A stretch of DNA of 9,934 nucleotides from an uncultured Bacilli bacterium (GTDB lineage: Bacteria; Bacillota_I; Bacilli_A; RF39; UBA660), in the NCBI GenBank assembly GCA_947626215.1, contig CANQRJ010000047.1, forward strand, positions 1 through 9,934. The letters run 5' to 3'. The notes under the pieces are model-generated. The model was given only the letters and a program-made list of their open reading frames with translations. It did not search any database and was not told the origin of the DNA. A program made the translations under genes and the position numbers. Below, piece after piece: positions 1 through 9,236 of this stretch (position 1 is the stretch's first letter; each line of letters opens with the position of its first letter).

Positions 1-528
1 TCTAATTATTGTAAAAAATGTGGTCGAAAATTTACTCAAGAAGAAAAAGAAAATGCAAAAAAAGAAGGATTTGATATTGTTTTAGAGAAAGTTAAAGCAG
101 TCATAGATTTTTTTACTTTGGATTTTATTTTTGGAAATCCTATTTTTAAAGTGTTATCTGTTCTTGTTGTTTTAGGAATTGGAATATATATGCTTGTTAC
201 CATGGGATGGAATTTACGAGTCGTAGAAAGTGATGTATATGATGTAAAATATAATCAAAATATCGATACATATTATGTATTATTAAATACTAAAGAAGAG
301 GAAGAAATTAAAAGTGAAGTTGATATTGAGTTATATGTTCCGAATCGAATTTTTACTCTTGATTTAAAATATTATGATGAGAATGGAAATTTATTAGAAG
401 AAGAGGAGCATCAAAAAGATGATCGGTATACATTAGCAGTCAATACAGAAACCAATAATTATTATATAATATCAGATCATCAAAATGAAAAAGACCAAGT
501 TAAAATTTATGTTTATTATGGGGAGTAA
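1..528 (+). CDS. 5'-truncated zinc-ribbon single-pass membrane protein, unknown function
   Basis: The reading frame is open from base 1 to a TAA at 526-528, so the gene begins before the window; 175 residues are visible. The visible part begins with a CxxC pair (Y-C-K-K-C-G near visible residues 3-8), which looks like the second half of a short zinc ribbon. A Lys/Glu-rich linker follows, then one hydrophobic helix (about visible residues 50-68), then about 105 residues rich in Asp, Glu and Tyr that are probably outside the membrane. A TTG at 118 could be taken as a start, but it lies inside the continuous frame, lacks a convincing ribosome binding site and would remove the zinc ribbon. The next gene starts 3 bases after the stop and has the same zinc ribbon-helix-ectodomain plan, so the two are probably one operon. 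Function is unknown. The zinc-ribbon call rests on half a motif. Confidence 0.8.
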   Translation, partial: SNYCKKCGRKFTQEEKENAKKEGFDIVLEKVKAVIDFFTLDFIFGNPIFKVLSVLVVLGIGIYMLVTMGWNLRVVESDVYDVKYNQNIDTYYVLLNTKEEEEIKSEVDIELYVPNRIFTLDLKYYDENGNLLEEEEHQKDDRYTLAVNTETNNYYIISDHQNEKDQVKIYVYYGE

Positions 529-531
529 GAA

Positions 532-1530
532 ATGAAAAAAGAAGAAAAGAAGAAAAAAGTAATCTATTGTTGGTTTTGCGGAACAGAAAATGATTCCAAA
601 AGAAAAAAATGTATCAGTTGTGGTGAGAAGTTAAAAGAAAAAGATCATCCTGTTTTTGTATGGCTATTTGGAGAGATCAAAGGGGAAATCGGAGATAACG
701 TTTTAAGTTACATATGTGAGTTATTATCATCCTTTTTTCAACTACATTTATATGGAGTGACAATAGGTCTTGCTATCGCATTTTCTGTAGTATCATCTGT
801 GTTAAATTTTACAGAACCTGAGAATGTTGAAATTACCACGAATGAATATGCATTACCTGCAGAGGAAGTAGTCGTAGAAGAGCCAGTTGAGGAACCGAAA
901 GAAGAAGAAACTCCAAAAGAAGAAACAACAACACCAAAACCTGCAACTCCAAAACCAGTTACCCCAAAGCCAGTGACGCCGACTCCAAAACCATCAACAC
1001 CAAGTACCCCACAAGAAACACCAAAAGAACTTGAATGTCCTAAAGGATTTACTTTCAGAAGTGATGGAAAATGTGAGATTGTTGAAGTTGAATCTGCTTG
1101 GCAACGTCATTTATGCCCAGATGGTTTTGATTTAGTTGATCACAAGTGTCGGAAAATAATTCCTAGAGAAAAGGAGTATTATTGTGCAACAACCGTAGAA
1201 GAATTGCGAAACACTTTTCCTTCTCATTCCTTTCCTTGTGCACCGTTAGCCACATATGTAAAAGGAACATTAAATAACGATAAATGTACTTATACTTATT
1301 ATGATGAAAATTACGAACAAGTTGCAGGATGTTTGGATTTTCAAGAATTAAATGCATATATTATAAGGAAACCTTGTCCTAGTGGAATGATTGAAGATGA
1401 ATATAATTGTACTCTACTACAAGATTATATCATCGAGTATTATTGTCTTGAGGGTGGAGCCGAAAAAACTGAGTTAATTAATGGAAATCAATGTAGACGT
1501 ACGGTTGTTTTGGACCCTGTCGAAAGATAA
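532..1530 (+). CDS. Zinc-ribbon membrane protein with Pro/Thr linker and 12-cysteine ectodomain
   Basis: This 332-residue protein has four visible parts. First is a cytoplasmic zinc ribbon with C13, C16, C27 and C30 (two CxxC pairs, the second followed by G-E-K). Second is a membrane helix at about 73-93. Third is an acidic stalk that becomes a TPKP-type repeat (about 132-165). Fourth is an ectodomain with exactly twelve cysteines (169, 181, 195, 206, 218, 236, 252, 267, 282, 293, 305, 321). The ectodomain repeats a CPxG(F/M) motif at 169, 195 and 282. Segments 195-218 and 282-305 have identical spacing (C-x10-C-x11-C) and both end in YYC. The even count suggests disulfides outside the cell, which is inference. 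GGGGAG at 520-525, overlapping the end of the upstream gene, is the ribosome binding site for this ATG. I do not recognise a named family beyond the zinc ribbon; a surface sensor or adhesin is possible but unproven. Confidence 0.9.
   Translation: MKKEEKKKKVIYCWFCGTENDSKRKKCISCGEKLKEKDHPVFVWLFGEIKGEIGDNVLSYICELLSSFFQLHLYGVTIGLAIAFSVVSSVLNFTEPENVEITTNEYALPAEEVVVEEPVEEPKEEETPKEETTTPKPATPKPVTPKPVTPTPKPSTPSTPQETPKELECPKGFTFRSDGKCEIVEVESAWQRHLCPDGFDLVDHKCRKIIPREKEYYCATTVEELRNTFPSHSFPCAPLATYVKGTLNNDKCTYTYYDENYEQVAGCLDFQELNAYIIRKPCPSGMIEDEYNCTLLQDYIIEYYCLEGGAEKTELINGNQCRRTVVLDPVER
931..993 (+). repeat. Degenerate repeat encoding TPKP-type Pro/Thr/Lys units
   Basis: Residues 134-154 of the cysteine-rich membrane protein consist of TPKPA, TPKPV, TPKPV and TPTPKP units, and the DNA repeats imperfectly in 15-base steps. 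Such stalks commonly carry a domain across or away from the Gram-positive wall. Copy number could vary between strains by slippage, which is inference. Confidence 0.75.
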
Positions 1531-1589
1531 AAGTTTAAAAATTATAAAATGGAGTTTTAGGTATGAAATCTTTTTCTTGAAATTGGTGG

Positions 1590-1618
1590 TTGTAAAAAAT
1601 CTTCATCATTGATATAAT
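1590..1618 (+). promoter_or_regulatory. Sigma-70-type promoter for the 1643-4874 gene pair
   Basis: TTGTAA (1590-1595) and a perfect TATAAT (1613-1618) are separated by 17 bases. Transcription would start near 1625, leaving a leader of about 18 bases that includes the AGGAG ribosome binding site at 1628-1632. The upstream gene ends at 1530 and no convincing terminator lies between, so some readthrough from upstream is possible. Confidence 0.75.
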
Positions 1619-1627
1619 GGATAAAGT

Positions 1628-1632
1628 AGGAG
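1628..1632 (+). promoter_or_regulatory. Ribosome binding site that fixes the start at ATG 1643
   Basis: AGGAG sits 10 bases before ATG 1643. It is only one base before the in-frame GTG at 1634, which is too close for that codon to serve as start. The longer reading is therefore rejected. Confidence 0.8.
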
Positions 1633-1642
1633 AGTGACTAAT

Positions 1643-3910
1643 ATGGATGAGAATGAATTTAAAAAAAATGAACCATTGGAAACTACAAAAGAGGTATTAG
1701 AGTTAGATGATTTGAATCCAGTTGTTGATGAAGAAGAAAATGTAAATGGAATTGAAATGGAAAATTTGGATGACTTTGATGAAAATCGAAAAGAATCTGA
1801 AATTGTTTTTAAGACAGAATTAGAAACAAAAGAAGAATTAAAAAAAGAGAAAAAAGAAAATATTTTTAAAAAATTAAAAAGAAAATGGAATAGTTTAAGT
1901 AAAAAAAATAAAATTTTATTCGTGTGTTTAGGTGTATTTCTTCTTTTATTAATTATTTTCTTGATTGTATTCTTAGTGATGCTTATTCCAAAAGAAGAGG
2001 AAGCTCCAAAAGAACCAGATGTTATTTTAGAAATGGATAATTATCGTTATGAAAATGGTAGCTTAGTCTTTTTAGATGGTGAAAAAGAACTAGGACGTTA
2101 TGAATGCGAAAATAAAGATGAAAATTTATGTGCTACGGCACTTTTAACAACCGATGATGCGATGGACACGAAAAAACGTGTGGATGAAGACGGAAATTTA
2201 CTTCATTTTCATTCTTTGATTTATTTTGATCGTTTTGTTTTTATTCGGGACAGTAAAAACGCTCAAAATGTAGAAACTCTTATTTATGATTTAGAAACTA
2301 ATGAAGTTGTAAAAACGGTATTTGAAGTACTACAAGATCCAGAATATGAAAACTATTTTGTTACAAAAGATAAAGAAGGAAATCGTGAGTTAATTGAATT
2401 TACCGAAAGTGAAATGAAGACTTTGATTTCTAGTGCATCTTTATATCAAGAAATTCATATGATTCCTGATACGGATGCTTTAAGTTTAGTTTCAGTAAAG
2501 AAAAATCAAGAATACTTTTTGGTAAATATTACAAATACAAATCCAACTCGTGCAATCACGAATCGTATTGTAGGCGCGAATAACCAATATATGAAAGCAA
2601 AAGAAGAAAATGGTAGATATCATGTTTATGATTATAATGGAAAAGAAATCAATCCAAATGATTCTTATGATTATGTCGCTTTACTTCCAAATGTTTTAAT
2701 TGGTGTCGTTCAAAATAATATAGTAATTAAAGATTATAATAATCATGATATGTCTATGGATCATCCGGCTCTTACGAATAAAAATTACAATCCAGTGGAA
2801 ACGATTCAAAATAATAAAGTGATAAAAACTGAAAAATCTTTTGATTATGAGCTTACAGATTCTATGTTAAATCTTAATGTGTATGATGGAATTGATAAGA
2901 CCAATTATACTTTTGATTTAAGAGAAGGAGCTTTATCCACTCACTTAGCTTATATGAATTATTTTAATGGAACTTTGTATTTCTATACGGATCAAGAAAA
3001 AACAAATCCTGTAGGAAGTTACCGTTGTACAAATCGTAATGAAGTAGGAAATGATACGACCACTCTTAGTGCTTGTAAACCTGCTACTGAAACGGTTTAT
3101 CGAGAAACGAGAAATTTAAAAGAAAATGGCGAACATAAAGTGGGTGTTTTACCATTGATACTTAAACAATATATGTTTATTCAAGATGGGGATACGATTG
3201 TGCTACAAAATGTACTCAACGACGGAAAAGAACTCGCGACTTATGAGTCTGTTGATGCTAGTATTTATTCTGGATTAGGAGAATTAAGCATTTCTACTGT
3301 AAATAATGTTTCTTTCATTGCAAAATCTAAAAATTCTGGTAACTTTGGGGTGGCTAATATCTCAAGTGAAGGAGTAAGACCTGTCATTTCCTTTAATAAA
3401 GAAAGTATTTTAAAATTAGGCGACTACTATGTAGTAAAAGAAAATGGTAAATATTCTTTATATGATTCTATGGGTGAAAAAGTGACAGAAGATAAAGCAT
3501 CTCCTATTGTCGATTATTATAAAAATTATTTAAAGACCTTTAATGATGGAAATTATCATGTTCATTCTTTTGATAGTACGATTACTGAGACTGGTTATGA
3601 TTATGTGGAATTATATGATGATTATTATGCGGCCGTGTTAAATGGCAAAGTTCATGTTTATTCTTATAAAGATCCTAGTAGTGACTACATTACGGATGGA
3701 GAAGAAAGTGGAGCTAAATTAGAATTATCTAGTGAATATTATTATGGTAAAAATGTCAATGCTTTTAAAATTAGATTTGATAGCAGTTATTTATATCTTT
3801 CTATAGGACAAACGAATGGCACTTATACTACAGAAAGAAAATACCCTTTAAAAAAGACGACTACCCAACAACCTGACCCTCCTAGTGAGGAGGAAGAAAG
3901 TAATGATTAG
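1643..3910 (+). CDS. Single-pass membrane protein with duplicated WG-repeat-like ectodomain
   Basis: The protein has 755 residues from ATG 1643. An acidic then Lys-rich cytoplasmic tail (1-90) precedes one membrane helix (about 91-115). The large ectodomain has beta-rich repeats of the kind 'NG-x-Y-x-(V/L)-Y-D-x-x-G-(K/E)' at about 323-335 and 601-613, reminiscent of WG repeats. A longer module occurs twice: G-x-L-x-F, then G-x-Y-x-C, then a second Cys, then F-I-x-D. It lies at about 139-203 (C155, C163) and 443-515 (C462, C478). The same module occurs once in the next gene. Apart from C95 in the membrane helix, these four are the only cysteines, so one disulfide per module is plausible. A strong promoter lies directly upstream, and the stop overlaps the next start by 8 bases. 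The tail end (739-755) is Thr/Pro/Glu-rich. No enzymatic motif was seen and function is unknown. Confidence 0.9.
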   Translation: MDENEFKKNEPLETTKEVLELDDLNPVVDEEENVNGIEMENLDDFDENRKESEIVFKTELETKEELKKEKKENIFKKLKRKWNSLSKKNKILFVCLGVFLLLLIIFLIVFLVMLIPKEEEAPKEPDVILEMDNYRYENGSLVFLDGEKELGRYECENKDENLCATALLTTDDAMDTKKRVDEDGNLLHFHSLIYFDRFVFIRDSKNAQNVETLIYDLETNEVVKTVFEVLQDPEYENYFVTKDKEGNRELIEFTESEMKTLISSASLYQEIHMIPDTDALSLVSVKKNQEYFLVNITNTNPTRAITNRIVGANNQYMKAKEENGRYHVYDYNGKEINPNDSYDYVALLPNVLIGVVQNNIVIKDYNNHDMSMDHPALTNKNYNPVETIQNNKVIKTEKSFDYELTDSMLNLNVYDGIDKTNYTFDLREGALSTHLAYMNYFNGTLYFYTDQEKTNPVGSYRCTNRNEVGNDTTTLSACKPATETVYRETRNLKENGEHKVGVLPLILKQYMFIQDGDTIVLQNVLNDGKELATYESVDASIYSGLGELSISTVNNVSFIAKSKNSGNFGVANISSEGVRPVISFNKESILKLGDYYVVKENGKYSLYDSMGEKVTEDKASPIVDYYKNYLKTFNDGNYHVHSFDSTITETGYDYVELYDDYYAAVLNGKVHVYSYKDPSSDYITDGEESGAKLELSSEYYYGKNVNAFKIRFDSSYLYLSIGQTNGTYTTERKYPLKKTTTQQPDPPSEEEESND
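3888..3893 (+). promoter_or_regulatory. AGGAGG ribosome binding site inside the preceding gene
   Basis: A perfect AGGAGG lies within the last codons of the upstream gene, 9 bases before ATG 3903. This selects ATG 3903 over the in-frame GTG at 3885, which lies upstream of the site. It also implies translational coupling of the two genes. Confidence 0.85.
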
Positions 3911-4874
3911 TCCTAAATTACAAAAAGCATCTTTATTTACAATTTTAGGATTACTTCTTCTTTTTGTTCCGTTATCTTTTTATGGAATGTATTTAAAATT
4001 TCTTCAAAAACCCATTAATATTCCTAAAGAAAACGTGAACAAAGAACTTTATTTTGATGGTAAATTATGGTTTTATAATGATTTAGGAGAAATTCTTGGC
4101 ACTTATACTTGTGAAAATCCTTATTGTAGTTATGCTATTTCTACGAATCACGATGAAGATTATTCTATTTTATCTTATAAAAATGAAAGTGAGGATCTTG
4201 TATTTTTACCCATTGTAAATAATCAGTATGTTTTTATTACCGATTCTGCCGATTTTGATGGAACAGATGTGTATTTGTATGATATTCAAAATGAAATGAT
4301 TTATAATAAAGAGAATCCTTATTTACTTGTCAATAATTACACGGTGGGTCTTCAAGAAAATTTATTTATTGTGGAAACCAAAGAAAATCAATATAATGTG
4401 TTGTCTTTAGATAACTTTGGATTCTTGTTTGAAAAAGATTATGATTTTATTGGTGTCATTGATGATGGATTAGATGGTCAAGCTAAAAATGCCGATTATT
4501 TCGTTGTAAAAGATCAAGACGAATGGAAAATTATTGATCAAAAAGAGGCCGTTTTGTCTACTCAAAAAGAGAGTATTGTTACGTATAATGGAGAGTATGT
4601 GATTACAAATTCTAATAAAAATTATCATGTGGTTCGTTACGATGGGGAAAGCGTGTTAGATGGTGATTATTCTTCTTTGTCGTTTGTAGGAAAGTATTTA
4701 TGTGTTACCACAAAACAAAATGAATTTTATATTTATGATTTTGTTTTACAATCTCCTATTAGTGAGTATCATGATATTAAAAGGAATGATGTCGTGAAAT
4801 CCGTACTTACAGATTCTAATGAAATTCAAATATATGTCAATGAAGAATTAGTAGAAACTGTACCTACTACTTGA
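3903..4874 (+). CDS. Membrane-anchored paralogue of the preceding protein, one paired-cysteine module
   Basis: The protein has 323 residues from ATG 3903. A short basic N-terminus and a hydrophobic helix (about 10-33) act as signal anchor; the remainder is probably outside. Residues 49-128 repeat the module seen twice in the upstream protein: G-K-L-W-F at 53-57, G-x-Y-x-C ending at C70, C75, then Y-V-F-I-T-D at 109-114 and L-Y-D at about 125-127. The rest is beta-rich with Y-x-(V/I)-x-(D/Y) segments like its neighbour. It overlaps the upstream stop by 8 bases and has its ribosome binding site inside that gene, so the two products are made together and may associate (inference). It ends with TGA. 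The -35 box of the next promoter overlaps that stop codon. Function is unknown. Confidence 0.88.
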   Translation: MISPKLQKASLFTILGLLLLFVPLSFYGMYLKFLQKPINIPKENVNKELYFDGKLWFYNDLGEILGTYTCENPYCSYAISTNHDEDYSILSYKNESEDLVFLPIVNNQYVFITDSADFDGTDVYLYDIQNEMIYNKENPYLLVNNYTVGLQENLFIVETKENQYNVLSLDNFGFLFEKDYDFIGVIDDGLDGQAKNADYFVVKDQDEWKIIDQKEAVLSTQKESIVTYNGEYVITNSNKNYHVVRYDGESVLDGDYSSLSFVGKYLCVTTKQNEFYIYDFVLQSPISEYHDIKRNDVVKSVLTDSNEIQIYVNEELVETVPTT

Positions 4875-4899
4875 TTTTTAATTCAAAAACTGTTAAGAT
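4871..4899 (+). promoter_or_regulatory. Sigma-70-type promoter of the T-box/valS unit
   Basis: TTGATT (4871-4876) and TAAGAT (4894-4899) are 17 bases apart. Transcription would begin near 4905-4907, just before the first T-box helix at 4911. The -35 box overlaps the TGA of the upstream gene, so the two units abut with no spacer or terminator. Confidence 0.65.
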
Positions 4900-4904
4900 A
4901 AGAG

Positions 4905-5100
4905 TCGTAATTTGCAAAGAACTTAAAGGAGTATAAAAAAGAATTTAAAAAAGAGACTTTGGAGTTTGGTGAAACCAAAGAAATTGTTTTTTAGAAGGTT
5001 GTTAAGGGAGCAAAGTCGCACATGGGTGCGTTATCAAAGAAAGCAAAATGAAGGATGGTACCGTCTTTATAGACTCCTTTGGTATCATTCTTTTTATTTT
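4905..5100 (+). promoter_or_regulatory. T-box riboswitch leader, valine specificity
   Basis: This leader senses uncharged tRNA and controls the downstream valS unit. Stem I is visible as 4911-4915 paired with 5010-5014, a GA-rich internal region like the usual kink-turn, 4922-4926 with 5002-5006, then the specifier loop (5' side AGGAGTA, 3' side GAAGGTTG at 4994-5001). Above it, 4934-4946 pairs with 4981-4993 (one G-G mismatch), followed by an AGAGA bulge and the distal hairpin 4957-4962/4975-4980 with a GGTGAAA loop. A short hairpin follows (5017-5021/5026-5030). The antiterminator is 5051-5055/5075-5079 plus 5063-5066/5071-5074, enclosing the diagnostic bulge TGGTACC (5056-5062). By comparison with the glyQS leader layout, codon GTT (4998-5000) plus purine G5001 is the specifier. 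UGGU pairs with an ACCA tRNA end, as expected for tRNA-Val. Stem II is absent. Confidence 0.93.
5051..5100 (+). terminator. Conditional intrinsic terminator of the T-box
   Basis: Bases 5051-5062 pair over 12 bp (two G-U) with 5081-5092, followed by TTTATTTT. The 5' arm contains the T-box bulge, so this hairpin and the antiterminator are mutually exclusive. Uncharged tRNA would favour readthrough. Confidence 0.9.
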
Positions 5101-5114
5101 AAGGGGAATTGTTT

Positions 5115-5582
5115 ATGAAAAAAGCAGAAATAGTAAGTCCAAATGGAGAAGTCTTAATGGGAAACGATCATATTTTCAAATTTAATTTAGAAGAAATGGT
5201 TTTAGAGTCTTGTGATGAAATTGTTCATTATTTATATCATGATTACTATGCGTCAAAAGAACCTTTTTATAATTTTAGTAAAAATGATGATTATACGAAT
5301 CATTATCCTTATTCAAGAGATGTTACGAAAGAATTTGGAAATTTGGTTTTATTAGAAAATGATGTAACAATCGCGATTTTTATTCCAAATGAAGTAAGTG
5401 AAGAACAACTTTCTTATTTTGAAGAAAATACAATGAGAAGTTCAAAATATTTTTTAGGATTTCAATGGATGGAAGAAAATTTTGAGTTGGTGTCAGATGT
5501 CGATAAAAGAAAAGGCAAATATAAAGTTTATATTGCCATGCAAGAAAATTATTGGAAAGAAAAGTTAGAAAGAAAGAGGTAA
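5115..5582 (+). CDS. Uncharacterised 155-residue protein in the T-box/valS operon
   Basis: ATG 5115 is preceded by AAGGGG (5101-5106) at good spacing. An in-frame TTG at 5109 is too near that site and is not preferred. The protein is soluble-looking, with no signal peptide or membrane helix. It is rich in Tyr, Glu and Asn, with a Y-H-D-Y-Y cluster in the first third and a basic C-terminal end (K-E-K-L-E-R-K-R). A short hydrophobic strand (L-V-L-L-E-N-D-V-T-I-A-I-F-I, about 79-92) suggests a beta-core. It contains only one cysteine (residue 33). I do not recognise a family. It is the first gene after the valine T-box terminator and ends 4 bases before valS, so its expression should rise when tRNA-Val is uncharged. 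That suggests, without proving, a role tied to valine starvation or ValRS function. Confidence 0.88.
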   Translation: MKKAEIVSPNGEVLMGNDHIFKFNLEEMVLESCDEIVHYLYHDYYASKEPFYNFSKNDDYTNHYPYSRDVTKEFGNLVLLENDVTIAIFIPNEVSEEQLSYFEENTMRSSKYFLGFQWMEENFELVSDVDKRKGKYKVYIAMQENYWKEKLERKR

Positions 5583-5586
5583 ATTT

Positions 5587-8110
<2,524 letters not shown>

Positions 8111-8112
<2 letters not shown>

Positions 8113-8140
8113 GTCTTACAAATTTGTAAGCTTTTTTTTC
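8111..8140 (+). terminator. Intrinsic terminator of the valS operon
   Basis: A perfect 16-base palindrome (8115-8130, CTTACAAATTTGTAAG) can be extended by AAG/CTT around one bulged T. It is followed by eight T residues at 8132-8139. It begins within the valS stop codon. Confidence 0.88.
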
Positions 8141-8169
8141 TAGTATTTTTTCTTTATTTATGCTACCAT

Positions 8170-8175
8170 TATACT
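8170..8175 (+). promoter_or_regulatory. Candidate -10 box (TATACT) close to the next start
   Basis: TATACT is near consensus, but the expected -35 position holds only a T-rich stretch (TTTTTC, 8147-8152). Transcription from it would begin near 8182, only about 5 bases before GTG 8187 and downstream of most of the ribosome binding site. It either gives a nearly leaderless message or is chance. Some other promoter must otherwise serve the pair, because a terminator lies just upstream. Confidence 0.3.
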
Positions 8176-8186
8176 AGGTGGTTAAA

Positions 8187-9236
8187 GTGAAAAGTATTAA
8201 GAAATATGGTTGGTCCATTCTTTTATTTTTAGTTTTAATTTTTGGAACTTATTATTTCGTATTAAAAGATTATTCTATAAATGATTTAGTGGTATCGATT
8301 CAAAATTGTCATCCTTTTTATGTCATCCTTGCTTTTGCGTCTTTGTTCGGGTATTGTTTTTTTGCATGTATTTATTTTCGAAGAATGCTTAAATATTTTG
8401 GCAAGAAAATTAATTGGTATCAAGCTTTTGGGTATCATTTTACCGAAGTGTATTTTTCTGCTATCACTCCAAGTAGTATCGGAGGTCAACCGATTCAAAT
8501 GATTGAAATGAATCGGGATGGCGTACCTTATCAGATGAGCACCGTTTTGATTTTACTCAATACATTAATTTATAAAATAGCATTACTTACCGTGGCAGTT
8601 TTAGGCTTTCTTTTTTGTTTTCCGATGCTTTGGGGGCAAAGTCCTTTATTTGTATGGCTTGTCGCTTTAGGATTTATCACGACTGTCCTTTTAATTCTTT
8701 TCTTTTTAATGCTTGTTTATAGTAAAAAACTTATTCCTAAATGTGCTAAAATTTTATTTGCTTTGGGAAGAAAAATGAAATTAAAGAAAATCGATGAATG
8801 GGAAAGTAAATTAATGGATGCTTTGGTAGGGTATCAGTCTTGCGCAAAACTTACGAAAGAACATCCGAGAATCTTGATTGAGGCTTATTTGATTTTATTA
8901 TGTCAAAGGGTGTGTTTGCTTGCTATTAGTTATTTTATCTATTTATCTTTTGGACTTCGTGAATTAAATTTACTTCAAATGCTCGCTTTCCAATCTTGTA
9001 TTACTTTAGCAAGTGACTTTATGCCTTTTCCAGGTGGAGTCGTGGTAAGCGAAGGACTCTTGTTACAAATCAATCAGTTTATTTATGGAGAATCTTTGGC
9101 GACTCCTGCCATGGTTTTATTTCGAACAGTTAGTTTCTATTTTATTGTTATTTTTAGTGGTGTCTTCTATCTTTTCTTCCATTTTATCAAAAGAAAAAAG
9201 GCCATTAATTTACCAAAGGAAGGAGAATCTAAATGA
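8187..9236 (+). CDS. Flippase-like integral membrane protein, UPF0104/LPG-synthase TM family
   Basis: This 349-residue polytopic protein has about seven or eight hydrophobic segments (roughly 8-27, 42-66, 117-147, 153-178, 228-256, 262-278, 307-335). It shows two hallmarks of the UPF0104 / lysylphosphatidylglycerol synthase transmembrane family: T-P-S-S-I-G-G-Q-P (94-102) and P-F-P-G-G-x-x-x-S-E-G (280-290). It lacks the cytoplasmic aminoacyl-transferase domain of full MprF, so it should not by itself make lysyl-lipids. Related stand-alone proteins are thought to move or protect lipids; the substrate here is unknown. GTG 8187 is chosen because AGGTGG (8176-8181) lies 5 bases before it; the in-frame GTG at 8178 lies inside that site. 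Its stop overlaps the next gene by 4 bases (ATGA), so the two are translationally coupled. Confidence 0.9.
   Translation: MKSIKKYGWSILLFLVLIFGTYYFVLKDYSINDLVVSIQNCHPFYVILAFASLFGYCFFACIYFRRMLKYFGKKINWYQAFGYHFTEVYFSAITPSSIGGQPIQMIEMNRDGVPYQMSTVLILLNTLIYKIALLTVAVLGFLFCFPMLWGQSPLFVWLVALGFITTVLLILFFLMLVYSKKLIPKCAKILFALGRKMKLKKIDEWESKLMDALVGYQSCAKLTKEHPRILIEAYLILLCQRVCLLAISYFIYLSFGLRELNLLQMLAFQSCITLASDFMPFPGGVVVSEGLLLQINQFIYGESLATPAMVLFRTVSFYFIVIFSGVFYLFFHFIKRKKAINLPKEGESK

Noticed and set aside
118..528. TTG at 118 as the start of the first gene
   Set aside because: The frame is open back to base 1 and contains a CxxC zinc-ribbon half upstream of the TTG, so the gene is cut by the window edge rather than starting at 118.
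1163..1357. Minus-strand open frame of 64 codons
   Set aside because: It lies wholly inside the cysteine-rich membrane protein gene, whose domain structure is convincing. No independent support for a gene.
1545..1559. Hairpin TAAAA-TGGAG-TTTTA after the cysteine-rich gene as a terminator
   Set aside because: The stem is five A/T pairs and no T-tract follows it.
1634..1642. GTG 1634 as the start of the large membrane protein
   Set aside because: It is one base after the AGGAG site, too close to be used. ATG 1643 has normal spacing.
3885..3902. GTG 3885 as the start of the second module protein
   Set aside because: It lies upstream of the AGGAGG site (3888-3893) that serves ATG 3903, and the added residues are simply the translated ribosome binding site.
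4872..4874. Mycoplasma-like code with TGA as Trp
   Set aside because: TGA ends genes here and at 9234-9236 exactly where downstream signals start, and tryptophan is encoded by TGG throughout valS.
4994..5001. Reading the T-box specifier as GGU (glycine)
   Set aside because: In the glyQS layout the codon is followed by one purine and then the lower helix. That register gives GTT plus G here, the UGGU bulge suits tRNA-Val, and valS is downstream.
8286..8502. Overlapping open frames on both strands (8286-8498 minus, 8320-8502 plus)
   Set aside because: Both are inside the flippase-like gene, which has family motifs in the main frame. They are chance frames.
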